64,000 nucleotides of DNA from Xiphophorus maculatus (lineage: Eukaryota; Chordata; Actinopteri; Cyprinodontiformes; Poeciliidae). Below, piece by piece: positions 23,589-35,445 of the stretch; positions within the stretch are counted from its first letter, which is position 1; the number at the start of each line of letters is the position of its first letter. The translations under genes and the position numbers were made by a program. The DNA lies in contig NC_036460.1 in NCBI RefSeq assembly GCF_002775205.1, forward strand, positions 1,285,001 through 1,349,000. The letters run 5' to 3'. Below the pieces are notes generated by a model. That model searched no databases and was not told the DNA's origin. It saw nothing but the letters and a program-made list of their open reading frames with translations.

Positions 23589-26500
23589 CTAAGAGACTAC
23601 ATCTCAGATGCATTAAAGGTATTAATATCTGGTATCAATATTTACAGAGAAACTCAGAAATCACAGCTCCGTTTAGAACTGATGTTTTATTTCTCTTATT
23701 TATTTTGGTTTATTTTACGTCTCTGACTTCCTGCCTGTTCTGTTGGTAATGAAACTCCTCCGCCTTCAGCAGCTCCACCCTTCCAGCCCTCCAGCCCTCC
23801 AGCTTCACATTCGTCATTCCAATAATAGAAGAGCTGATTTTGTTGCTTAGCCCTTTAGCATTTTAAAACATCTAGCACTCTTAGCTTCTAAATTACTTTT
23901 TCCAGAGAAATTATAGAAAGCTAATTTTCTTGGTCTTCATGAAAAACTTTAAATTGCATAAAGTTCAACATCTGCGTTGAAATTCTGGTTATCATTTGCT
24001 AAGAGTTCTTCAAGTAGTTTACATTCATGCTTTTATTATGAAGTCTGTTTACGCAGCAGTTCCATTTCCTCTCCTCACCTTCTGTTTTTATGAAACTCTA
24101 TTAAGCACATGTCAAGAATGCAACAAACGAACAAATGAGGTTTATAGAAAAAAATCAACTCTTACATGAAAAACAATCAGGGGAAACAAACACATGGAAA
24201 AATCCAAATGTATTTGAATTATTTTGAGAGCCTTTATGTTGAGACTCCCCATGTTCTCAACCCGTAATGATGTTTATTCTGTACCCAGAATGCATCGCTG
24301 CAGTTCAACAGTAAGTAGTTTAAAATTTGCTGCTTTCTGGTAAATTAGGCTAAATTAGCAACAGTTAGCAAAACTCATTAATTGTAAAACTGAAACCCTG
24401 GGTGAAAGGGTTGACTTCCTGAAACACAAAGCAGACAGGAAGAAGAGTAAAGGTTAAATTTGGCTCTATTGAAGGAGAAATGTTTCAACATGGCTGAAAT
24501 TAGTGCTTTTTGTAGCATTAGCTTCTTATAGCTATGTTAGCACAGTGCTTTTTATGATCAGACTTATTGAAACAAACTTATTAGTTTGCTGTGTTTTCAT
24601 TGGAGTGTTATCCAGAGCCGATCCTCTCAGCGGCTAAATATCTGAAGTGATGATGATGATGATTTTAATGTTGTTGATGATGATGATGATGATTTTAATG
24701 ATGATGATGATGATGATGATTTTAATGATGATGATGATGATGATGATTTTAATGATGATGATGACGGCTGTATTTTTGCAGCTGTTCTTTGAGCGCCTGG
24801 TGAAGAGGAAGTGGCTGACCAACGCGGAGCCGTACGATCAGATCGAAGCCGCCATCAAGGAGGATTTTAAGAAATATCGCAGGATGGACAATCCTCCCTA
24901 TGAGGTAGCATGGTTGCTATGGTTATGGGTTTTTCATTGTATTTTAGTTTTATTTTGTTGTGACTTTTTGTTTGTTTAATCCAGTTAGTTTGAATTAGTT
25001 TTTAGAGTGTATTTGCTAGTTTTATCAGTTGCTATTAGTTAAATGTTGTTTAGTTTTTGTGTTTAGAACGTAGTTTTAGTTTTTTCATAATTTGGTTAAT
25101 TTTTAAGTGCAGAATTCAAAAAGGTAATTTGGGTAAATAACAGAAAAAACATTTTCAAAGTATTTATCCAGTTATTGTTGAACAACCATCTGACTGGAGT
25201 TTTTGCCGTTGCCATTTTGTGTGCTAGCATAGCATAGCATAGCATAGCATAGCATAGCCACCAGAAGGAGTACGGAGCGCCGTAATTTACCGACACCCGA
25301 CGTAAACCACCTGTGTGGGAAACAATTTTATTTCACATCAATTCAAAAGGCTGAAGAATAGATTCATAAACACAGAAACTATGGATATTATATCTATAAT
25401 GACAATATGTTTTAGTTGCTATAAACACACAGCATTTATAAAACTAATTAAAAGTTAGTTATTTTTATAAGCTGACCTTTAGTTTATTCTGTGCCCAGAA
25501 TAATCATCATCAGCTGCACCTGTTATCGTTTTCTCCCATTAATTAGTTTTTATTCATTTCTGTGGCTTTCAAAATTTCAGTTTTTGTTGCTTTGTTTGTT
25601 TTATTTAACTGTAATAACTTTGGTATGAGAGCGCCTCCTGCAGGCTGGAGCTGCTGCATTCAGCTACGCTGTTTGTCCCTCAGCTGCTGGTGGCTGAAGT
25701 CCACCGGCGGGTGGTGATGGAGTACCTCCGCTCCGTCATGAGGGGCCGGATCATCTGCACCTCCATGAAGATGAGGAAGAGGATGGCCGGCCGGCTCCGA
25801 GACGAAGGGAGGCAGATCAAAGCGCTCTTCAAAGACCTGGTGAGTCCAGAATTAAGATCTGAGCATCTTCTGGTCTTTGAAACCTGACGTAGCTACACCC
25901 AGGAGAGAAAGCAGGGTTGCCAGATCTGACCATTTCCAGCTCAACAACATAAAGTCCAAAACCCAAACCTCAACATTCAGCTTAGCTCCAGAAAGTCATT
26001 TCAGTACCGTATATTTAAAACCTTATGTCCCGTCGACTGCGTTCAGACTTGTGATGATAATTCACATTTCTGGTTTATTATATTCTGACCAGAACCAGAT
26101 GACATTGGGACTCCAACCGACTCTTTACACTCAATGAGAGTTGAACGTTTTGTGGCAACATTACCTTTTACATCATGATGTTGGGATTTCTGTTTTACAT
26201 TATTACCACATAGTGACATGTGACAAATCACTGATGATGTCACATTTGGCAGGTTCTAGAAATTTCAAAATAAACTAAATAATAAGTGCAGCAACGCAGC
26301 ATTTTATTAAAAATTTGTGCATTTCTGCCACATGACCAAAATTTTTAAAGAATTTTTCTCTAAAACTTTTCTAAAAACCCAACAAATGTTGTGAAAAGCA
26401 GCTCAAATTTAAATATCCCACCCAAAGCAACCCAATCTGGCAGCGCTGAAACAAACTAGCCGTCTCCCTGAACTGTGGCGCCCTCTGGTGGATCAAAACA

Positions 26501-28337
26501 GTGAGAAACGTCAGCTTCTTTTATGGACCATTCCAATCACGTCTCAGAACTCAAAAGAACCTGAGCAGGAAGTGTCCAGATGAGTGTGTCAGTGTGCGGT
26601 CTGTGTGTGTCTCAGGAGTCTCCGTCCAGCTGGTTGGACGGCGCGCTGTCCCACATCTCAGAGCTCATCCAGCTGGAGGACGTCCCGTCCATCCAGATGG
26701 AGGTGGGAGTCCTGGTCAGAGAGTTTCCAGACGTCAGGTACATGAACCGTTCCTCCAGCCGAGGCTTTCAGTCGAGACTAGACCAGCTGCCAGTTATTTT
26801 ACATGCAGTTGTTCACTACAGCAACAATTAGGAATACAGAAGCAACCAAGACATGAAAATGACTCCATGTTCAGCCTGTTACCTCCGTTCTGCTTCCAAA
26901 GTGATTTATTTTGAACTGCAGTTAAAATCTGCTGATGTAAAATAATATTTAATTTAATGTGAAAAGGTTCTGCAGATCAGCTCCTCCCAACGAATCTTCC
27001 TCAGGGAAACAAAACCTGTCAGGATTTTCTGGCTCAGTTGCCTCTGAACAGTCAGAAGGTTTCTGTGTTTTCAGGTTTTAGCATCACATAATAACATGGA
27101 GAATAATTCTGATTTCCATTCAAATCTGTTCTGAGCCTTGATTTTCCATCAGCAGCTAAAGAGAAGCTCACTGAATCACTCAGTTCCTCCAGTTTTTAAA
27201 CTTCTGAGAAATGTTCCCTGATTTCAAACTTTGACTGATGTGGAACTCGGGTCCCAGATCAACATCAAGGAAGTTACCAATTAATTAACTCTTTTTTCCT
27301 CTATATCTACATTTTCCAGGGTTTTAAACCTGCAGTAACTTTTCTAAAAAATATTTTCTACATATCTGTTGAAACTGTCGGCATGTCGTGACAGTTTGTT
27401 ATGAGACAGATAATTTGTGAAAAGATCGGCCTCCTCTGTGTTCTCCCAGTTCTAATTAGAAACAACCAATCAGAGGCAGGAGGCAGGCTTTAGCGCTGCC
27501 AATCACCCTCTGTGTGGTGTCACTCATCCCCTGCATATTTTTCTTTCTCTCTGCTACGCTTAGCTAGTTAGCATGATGGTAGATAAATGGTTTCTCTGGA
27601 ATGGTGAATTGTTTCTCCATCATTAGCACATTTAAGTACATGAGGTTGATTAACAGCGCTAAGCCCCTCCTCCTGGCTCTGATTGGTTGTTTTGGTTCAT
27701 TTTGCCAAACGGCAGCAGCAGGACTTCCATGTTTCACAGATTATCTGTCTCATGTTAAACTGTCACAACATAGTGACAGTTTTAGTAAATATGTAAAAAA
27801 ACATTTTCTCTATTAAAGTTATAGAGAGACATTGTAATTTTTTTAATGAGAAAAAAAATAACACAATATTGTTTGCAAATATTTCTAAAGTTGAGCCAAA
27901 AATCTGTGATTTTGGTTGCTAAAAATCCCAGATGTGAGACAGAGGAGGTGCTGCTTGTCTCTGTTTGGGTTTTTACCAGGAAGCGTCGGCGGTTCTGGTG
28001 TCAGAAGAATCTTTCTGCTGTTTGATTCTCCTCTCTTCGCTCCGCCTTCAGGAAGAAGCACGTGTCGGCCATCTTGAACATCCGCGGGATGACCCGGCAG
28101 GCGGAGCGCCAGGAGATCCTGAACATCGTCAAAGACATCGAGAGCGACGGCGGACCGGGTCCGCTGTCCCGGGACCGGGCCCTGTTCGCCGAGGTTCCGG
28201 TCACCTCCGAGGTCCATTGCCTGAACGTGGGCCTGAGCCGGATCGCCCTGACCGCCTCGTCCTGCGTCAGCGCGCTCAGACCGCGCCGCCGTAAAACCAG
28301 AACCGCCACGCAGGAGAACCCGGACGATGCTCTGTAA
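21799..28337 (+). CDS. EXOC3-like (Sec6/TNFAIP2/EXOC3L family) protein, 3' half
   Basis: Seven exons join in frame to about 346 codons: 21799-21899, 22291-22407, 23357-23492, 24782-24904, 25684-25839, 26616-26737 and 28052-28337 (TAA at 28335). Landmarks are [72 protein letters not shown], and the C-terminal [20 protein letters not shown]. The last resembles the PDVR...LLGIRG ending of exocyst subunit EXOC3 and its paralogs. EXOC3 is the Sec6 subunit that tethers secretory vesicles; TNFAIP2 and EXOC3L relatives act in membrane protrusions or vesicle traffic. Family proteins are about 650-800 residues, so roughly the N-terminal half is absent, probably in or before the N gap. Which paralog (EXOC3L2, EXOC3L4, TNFAIP2 or other) cannot be settled here. 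Confidence 0.85.
23327..23353. repeat. (TG)n immediately upstream of an EXOC3-like exon
   Basis: About 13 GT units run straight into the acceptor CAG at 23354-23356, replacing a normal pyrimidine tract. Confidence 0.95.
23498..23586. repeat. (CA)n immediately downstream of the same exon
   Basis: About 44 CA units starting a few bases after the donor GTACCA at 23493. Confidence 0.95.
24646..24766. repeat. Compound (GAT)n-TTTTAAT minisatellite
   Basis: Four blocks of GAT repeats each ended by TTTTAAT, finishing about 15 bp before the acceptor of exon 24782-24904. Confidence 0.9.
25225..25258. repeat. (TAGCA)n microsatellite
   Basis: Six to seven AGCAT pentamers in the intron after exon 24782-24904. 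Confidence 0.95.
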
Positions 28338-29020
28338 CCGGGCTCAGAACCAGCAGAACTCTCTCACTTTTATTATCAACTCCAATCTGCTGGTCCAGAT
28401 GGTCAGAACCGGATCTGGAGTTAATGCTGCTTCTGGACCCCGGTCCTGTTCTGGTTCTGACTGAAATGGAAACGGACGTTTTGTTTCCCAAAGCCTCCGA
28501 GGTTCTGACCCAGACCGGACCAGATCGGACCTCCTTCAGGATCAGAACTAACCCGACCTGGTTAACGATGAAAACCAGAGGCTGGTTCTGGTTTGAACTG
28601 GAAACCAGAATCAGTGCTAGTAGAACCAGTTGGACCCATTGGTCCTCCTGCAGAACCTCTGAAAAAGAAGCACTTTATCTGGAACCAGAACCAGGAGAAC
28701 GGATCTCTGTGGTACCAGTCCGGCTAAGATGGACTCAGAATCTGGAATCTGGGATTTGGACGGGCGGATTCAGGATTTACAAAGTACAAAGATAAAAACT
28801 GAAAGTGCTGAGTCAGCAGACTGCGGATCGGGTCGGTGTTGGAGAACCCGGTGCTGGACCAGTCAGATAAAATCACAGGGGTTTCACCAGAACTGCGAGA
28901 TCCAAACAGGAATTCCTGTTTGGATCCGGTTCGATTCCAACAGGAAGTGACGGAGTTTTAGCGCCAGACTAAAAAAAACATTTAGTTACGACAATAAAGT
29001 TTCTTCAGATTATTACAACG
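28338..29020 (+). other. 3' UTR and poly(A) signal of the EXOC3-like gene
   Basis: AATAAA at 28993-28998 is followed by a T/GT-rich stretch, fitting a cleavage site near 29015. The UTR is unusually full of GAACC/GGTTC words (for example 28380-28720) that recur elsewhere in the window. Confidence 0.55.
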
Positions 29021-30847
29021 TTAATGTTCTTCGGTTTTATCCTCATAATTTATGTTTTTTCTTAGCCTGGTCGCAGTAATCCGTCATTTTAGAAAACTAT
29101 TGAGTAGATTTTTTTTTCCTCAATTTTATCTCCTTTAGTTCCGACCCCTGACCTCTGACCCCTGACCCCAACACCCAAACATCATCTCCAAAATGTCTTT
29201 TAGTCAAATATTAATGAAAAAAATCAACGATGCAGCTAACAAGCAGTAGTGGGCACATTTCCGCTAATGTGCTAATAGCGGAGCTAATTTTTGGCACTTT
29301 TGCTAGCTTGGACACGTTTAGCTTTCCCTTAATCACATTTTCCAGATCAATTCTAAAGAGCTAATTTTTTGATTTAGAAACATTCAGTTGAATAATTTCA
29401 ACATCTGTGTGGAAGTTTTGGTTATCAAATTCTTCAGCAGTTAGGTGAAGATATTCATGCTTTTATTTTGAAGTCTGTTTACACGAACAAAATAAAACAT
29501 GGATATAAAAACATGTTTTAGAACAAGTATGTAAATTATAATGTTGGTGTTTGTAGCCTTTCAAGGGAAGATATTTGAATTGAAATTAGCACTTTGGTAT
29601 TAGCTCATGCTAAGTAATATGTTAGCACAGCGCATTAGCTTCTGCTAAGTACTGTGTTGGTGAAACGATTCAGCAGAACTGCTGATTATTATTAGAATCT
29701 CACGCTTAGTCCAGCTAGCGTAGTAGTTAGTGGTGCCCACCACTGGTAGCTAGCCAGCATTTTATTTTAGCATCAAGAACATTTAGGCTAGTGCTGTTGG
29801 ACACGATACAATCAGCTTTTAGTCGACGATTCATCTCCCTCAGTCAGGTGAATTTAGAGTCAGAGCGCCACCTGGAACGTTAGCACGAGCTATTGTTATG
29901 TTAGCATGAACTACTGCTACTGCAACATTAGCATGCAACGCTCATATTCTTTGACTTTTGTCCCATTCTCATTTTGGCTTAGTTTTATGACCTTTTGTTC
30001 TTTTTCGTGTCTATAAAACAAATTTGTCTACTAAGCGATTTACAAATTCACATCTTAATCCAGAGGGTTTTAATATTATTTCCAATTATTGCTAATAAAA
30101 TGTGATTAATATTACATCCTCTGCTGGCCGCCCGGAGCTTTGTCCCGTTTGGTTGACGATCCCAGGAAACCTCCAGAAACCGGAGCGTCAGAGTTTTCCT
30201 GAAGCTCACAAGAAAAGAAAATGAAAAGTTGAATCTAATCAAAGGTACTTGATGTTGAGTTTCTGTATTTAAAGCATTAATTCTAGTGTTGAAGCTTCTG
30301 GGTGCGACGATGTGGTTTATTATGTGTTTTATTCTTTCAGCTGTTTGATTCTTGACTTCTGTTCGATTTAGATGCAGAGAAATGAAAATAACATTTTAAA
30401 TTTAAACGATTTAGGAGATTTTCATGTTTTTACTGTCGAGCTGAAACCTTTCAGAAAGACTGAGCAGCTTCTTCTAGTTTCATCAATATTTCTGAGCTGA
30501 GACTGAATTCAGATTAACGGTAAATTTCTCTGCTGCTATTACTTATAAGATTAACAAGACAATAAAATCAGATTAAATCATGCTGTGTTTTATTTACCTC
30601 GTGTACAGATCTGGTGTAAAATTACTGATTTTAATTTTTAATTAATGCTGAAATGTTTCCCTAATATAAACATTCAAAATTCAGAATAACTAAAAATTAG
30701 AATAAAATTTTCAAACTGAAATTAAAGAAACATTTTTTTTTCACTTTGAAAATTTATCTTTTGAAAATGTAAAAAAATTATACTGAAAAACAAAACTACT
30801 TTTAAAATAGTTTTAATTTTTGTAATTCAAAGGTTTCTTCAAAGTCT

Positions 30848-31147
30848 GACGTCTAAACTGTCTTGCGTCGTCATGGCTACAGCGCTGCTGGAAAGGGTGA
30901 ATGTGATTGGCTGAAACAAGGAAGCTATCTGATTGGTTACTCATCACCCAATGAGATAGACCAATTATTAAAAAAGACATTTGTGGATTGACAAACAGGA
31001 TAGTCTCAAAATTCACACACAAATGCAGCGAAACTCACAGGCCAGATGCAGCTGATAAATCAAGATTCATTTGTGTTTGCATCGAAAATACAAGTTTGAA
31101 TCTCGTCCAGTGCATTTGTGAATTATGAGACCGTTTTAGCTCCATAA
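30848..31147. repeat. Dispersed repeat, copy A
   Basis: About 300 bp, highly similar to 39608-39971: shared words include GCGTCGTCATGGCTAC, GTGATTGGCTGAAAC, CTCAAAATTCACACACAAATG and AACTCACAGGCCAG. Same orientation. Class unknown. Confidence 0.7.
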
Positions 31148-32689
31148 AGATTCACATTTTATGGTTTTAAGATTTATGAGTACAGAACAAAAAGCCAGAT
31201 TGACATTTTGATGCAGTTTATTGAGTTTTCCATCAGCAGGAAGTAGAAATGTTTCAGGAGTGTTAGTGGGAAGTTTCCTCCTACAGAGAATAAAATATAA
31301 CCAGCAGCTTTAATTAGAATGAAAGCAAAATAAAAACAGAGGGATCATGGGAACTGTAGTTTTACAATAGTTATTCCTCCAGATTTTATTCCTAAATCTA
31401 AATTTCAGTCACTATTTGTCCTCTAAGACCCTTTGGGCTTTATCCACTTTAATGTAACTTGTACATTTTATAAGTGCGCTTCACAACTTGAGAAATTGTT
31501 AGAAATCCATTATTTGTCAGATAATTGCTTTATTTTGGCGGAAGATCAGGGTGGGGTTACATCCTGTCATCATTTACCAAAATAAGAGACAAAAACAAAA
31601 ATGAAATAGCACCAGCATTATTTTCAAGGCTAAATAAATACTCCAATGAAATTTACAGAAAACTTATAAAACAGTTGAGATCAAACATATTTACAGGGCA
31701 CTAACGAATCCAACAGAACCAGAACCAGAAAACTGAACCAGGACCAGAACTGGAACCAAAACAGACAAAAACCAGATTTAAAGCAACAGGACCGCAGGCG
31801 GAACACAACGAGCGCCACTTCCTACTTCTAAAACGGTTCTGGTCCTGGTTCTGAAGTGGTTCTGGTTGTTCTGATTCTAAAACATTTCTGGTTCTAGAGC
31901 GGTTCTGGTTCTGAAGCAGTTCTGGTTCCAGTTTTTTCTTGTTTTGGACCTCAGATCTTTTCTGCTGCATAACGTTCTGAACTTGATTCTTTTGTTTTAC
32001 TCTGAAAATCCTGAACACATACAAACAGGAAGTTGTTTCTATTGGTTCAAAAACATTAAAGCGGATCAAAGATATGAAAAAATATTCACAGCTTTCCACG
32101 CAGTTCTCAACAAAACAAAAAACAGCGACTTGTTTTCCATTGCTGCCTCCCAGCCAACCAATCAGAGTGGTCGCTGCTGCCGCTAGGGGCGGGGCTTAGT
32201 GCCTGACAGGAGGAGAGAAAGGTTGCAGCAGCCAATGGGCTGCCAGGGTCGGGCGTCAGGCTCCGCCCAGATGATGGACATAAATACACACCATGCAACG
32301 ACACAACTAGCTTGTGAAAGGAAGGTTAGCATGTCTAAAGCTAAGACCTGAACTTTGACCCCAGATCCAGGAGGAGCTGAAAAGGAGGAAGTTCAGACCA
32401 TCTCTTCCCTCCATCGTGTTGGCCAATGAGAGATCTTTGGCAAACAAAATGGAAGAAGTTCAAACTCGAGCCAGAGTTTCAACTGACTTTAGGGTTGAAT
32501 CCCCTACTCCAACATCTCTCTCACCAAACAGCCAGGCACAGACATAGAGAGGAGCAGCAAAAGCAAAAGAGGTGAATTAGCATCGCTAGCTAACAACTGA
32601 TGATGTCACCCAGGATATGTTCCTGTGGAATATCATCTCTGCTGCCTGCGTATTAGCATGTTAGCATGTCACACAGCAGCAGTCTTCAG

Positions 32690-32850
32690 TCAGATGCCTC
32701 TGCAGAATCGTTGGAACCCTGACTGCTACTGGAGATCCTTCCTGCCTGCAGCATCGCCTTCAACACCAACTCTGAAGAAACTGGGATGATCTGAGTTACA
32801 TTTCATTTCTCTATGGGATCAATAAAGAATTTTAAATTAAAATGAATTGA
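32690..32850 (+). mobile_element. Probable LINE 3' end fragment
   Basis: Ends CTATGGGATCAATAAAGAAT before an A/T-rich stretch, a 3' end seen in many fish retroposons. Family not assigned. Confidence 0.4.
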
Positions 32851-33212
32851 ATGAACAAAATATGAGATAAAAACCAGAAAAACATTTAAGCTGAATTGTG
32901 TTAAACAGGAAATGATTTGGCAACATTTAAAAAACTTTAAACTCTGTTTTTAGCTGGAACTGTCAGAACTGTGAACTTTTAAAGCTCCAGAAGTTCCTGA
33001 GTTTCTGTTTCTGGCTATGAAGTGAACTTTAGAGAAGGATCTGGTTCTGATCCGGTTTAACACCTGATGAGGGAAAACTGAGAGAAAGGAGGACCTGAAA
33101 TCATTAAAGCTGTTGATTTTGTTTATGTTACTTTTTAACCTTTAATCTGATTAAGTTCGACTGTTTCCTTGATTTCAACTCTAATAATTAGGACTGTCAG
33201 CATCCTGCTGTA

Positions 33213-33453
33213 TTTATTCTCTAAATTGTTTTGGTAAAATCCGTCTGCAGGAAGTCAGCACAAGCTCGGCCATTTTAGAGGTTAAAACTAAATATCTTTC
33301 CATTTTCCAGTCGCCATGTTGGTGACGGACCCACTGATCAGCGTTTCGGCAGCCGGGATCATCACAGTTTCTCCTCTTCAAAATAAAAGCCTCACCCTGT
33401 GCCCCGCCTCGGTCTTTAAGGCGCCAGTCTCTCCAGCGCCGCCCTGCTGCGCC
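33213..33453 (-). other. col4a4: col4a4 3' UTR with candidate poly(A) signal
   Basis: AATAAA on the minus strand lies at 33213-33218, about 236 nt after the stop. Its downstream side is T-rich on the minus strand. Transcript data are needed for the true cleavage site. Confidence 0.45.
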
Positions 33454-33749
33454 TCACATGCGGATGCAGACGCTGCACTGGGCGACGTGCGCCCTCTGCT
33501 GGTCGGAGTCGGTCAGCGCGCCCTCGGTGCCGCTCTGGGTGGTCAGCCAGAAGCTGTAGATGTTGGCGAAGAAGTGGCAGGTTCCCCGCGCGCCCTGGCA
33601 CTCCACGAAGGGCTGGGCTTTGAACTGAGACAGGCAGCTGCCCGGCGACATCAGAGAGAGGCCGCCGCCCTCATCACCGCCACCTGAAAACTTCACACAC
33701 ACACACACACACACACACCCACACACACACACACACACCCACACACACA

Positions 33750-33809
<60 letters not shown>

Positions 33810-35445
33810 GAGAGGACAGAATTAAATCATCCTGGCTTTATTCATATTTAGGCAAAAAACAGTTTTAAGATCGTTTCCTATATTAAGTGAACAGCTGAAC
33901 TTCGAAACTTTGAACTGTGCCTTTAAATGTGTCTCCATGTTTAAATTTCATGAATCCTCCAGATTTCCTCCCAGACCGGAGACGGCTCCAAAAGCAGAAA
34001 GTGGCATTCTGGGTAAATACAACCAAAGCTAACGTGCTAGCCTAGCGCTAGCAGGAGAAATGGCTCATTGCTTTTAGCCAAAGACTAAAGAGAAATCCTC
34101 CAACCGCTAAAATCTGACGCCTCCATCTTGTTTCCATCTGGTGAAACAGGAAGTTGCTCTCAGTGTCTTCAGAGGTTTTTTGTTTTGCTTCCTTCAGTGG
34201 TTCTTGGTGCAGCGCCCCCACAGGCCAGGAGGGGAACAGCTTGGTTTGACTCCTGAAAGAACCAAAGCAGCTGGAGGTGGAGCAAATGTTCTGGTTCCAG
34301 TAGAACCGGGTCGACCAAGGATATCAGCCTAATAATAACATTTCCTTTAACTAGATCCATTCTACAGAGGCATCAGCCATCTTCCATGCCGGTGGACAGC
34401 GTCCCTCTCACATGAAGCTGTTGCTGAACTGCGGCGCTCCATCAGTGACAGACTGCTGCATCCTAAATGGACTAAGCAGCTTTTCACAGATCCTTCCTGT
34501 TAGACTCCTAACATTCTCACCAAGTATTCCCACAGATGATATCTGCATGACTTCAGTGTGAATGTTCATCAACATTTCTTTCCTCTACATGTATAATCTG
34601 TCCTTTTTCTGTTCTGTTGCTTCGTCTGATTTTATATTGAACTCCAGTAAAACATCTTTGAGTACCAAGAAAAGCACTATATAAATAAAATGTATTATTA
34701 TGATTATGATTATTATCATTATTATTATCATTAACATCTGCCTGTTTTAGCTGAGTCATTGGATGAGAACCAGCGGACACCCTGGTCTTGTTACCACGAC
34801 AACACAGAGACACAAAGAACAAACAACCAGAGGGTGACCGGTGAACCTCTCTGCCATGTTTTTACCCAGCATGCCTCACCATGATGAAGGAGTATCCAGT
34901 CCACAGGCGGCTCCAGTTGGGGGGACAGCTTGGTGGCTCTCTGGAGTTGGGGTCATGCATGGCCACGGCAGCAGAGGGCGCCTCACACACCACGCAGCGG
35001 CTGATGTACTCCTTGATGGCATCTCCTCTGAATGGATGGTCTGGTTGCGGCTTCATCGTCGACAGCCAATAGGATTTGTCGTTTCGATTGGCGTATTTGC
35101 ACTTTTTGGTCTCGCAGACGGAGAACGGCAAGGTGGAGAACACGGGAATGCAGGAACCGGCCTGACCTGGGAACATGCAGGAGAATCGGATCACAGCGCT
35201 ACAGCATGGCCACGCTGATTTGAAGACCTGTAGAGTATCTAAATACATCTCCTTACCCAGATCCTGGGAGTACGCCTTCTCCTGGCCCTCCAGGTACAGC
35301 AGGCTGTATCCAGTCCAAAGTGGATGCATATTTGGCGGACATGTTGGTTCATTCTTTGATTGGCTGTGTTTCACCAACAGGAACCCTGGTTTCATGCCTC
35401 CGGTCGGCCCAGGTGGACCTGGGTCACCGGGGGGACCCGGATCAC
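33454..35445 (-). CDS. col4a4: col4a4 exons 43-45, end of helix and NC1 domain
   Basis: Exons 35257-35445 (189 nt), 34880-35166 (287) and 33454-33690 (237, including TGA at 33454-33456). NC1 starts [15 protein letters not shown] and has all 12 family cysteines in the two-repeat layout (TCP, GSC, SVC, KKC, SRCVVC; then SCP, GSC, VEC, GTC, QC, VC). NC1 drives chain selection and hexamer formation. Oddities: where human alpha-4 reads LPMMPLSEEAI this reads [11 protein letters not shown], and no lysine follows QFKAQPF, so both sulfilimine partners seem absent. The last exon must begin TTTTCAGGTGGC after GAAG to keep phase and alignment ([13 protein letters not shown]), so its acceptor lies at the end of a TG microsatellite. 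Confidence 0.95.

Larger units (their letters stand above)
29021..33212. other. Intergenic space between convergent 3' ends
   Basis: Contains a TGACC direct-repeat run at 29148-29170, dispersed repeat copy A, GGTTCTG-rich low-complexity sequence at 31700-31940 and a LINE tail. No exon seen. Confidence 0.6.

Noticed and set aside
23329..23726. Long open frames through the CA/TG repeats (poly-CV or poly-TH peptides)
   Set aside because: Microsatellites are open in every frame; only the exon at 23357-23492 is supported.
31701..32099. 132-codon minus-strand frame rich in N/Q/R
   Set aside because: It is a translation of the GGTTCTG low-complexity tract.
33316..33687. Plus-strand frame antisense to col4a4 NC1
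   Set aside because: A shadow of the strongly supported NC1 exon.
33454..33804. Col4a4 last exon extended into a CVCVCV peptide
   Set aside because: That stretch is the TG repeat intron; the acceptor is at 33690/33691.
34881..35395. One long uninterrupted NC1 frame across 34862-35395
   Set aside because: The middle part ([11 protein letters not shown]...) is a 90-bp intron that happens to be open; splicing at 35166/35257 restores the NC1 alignment.
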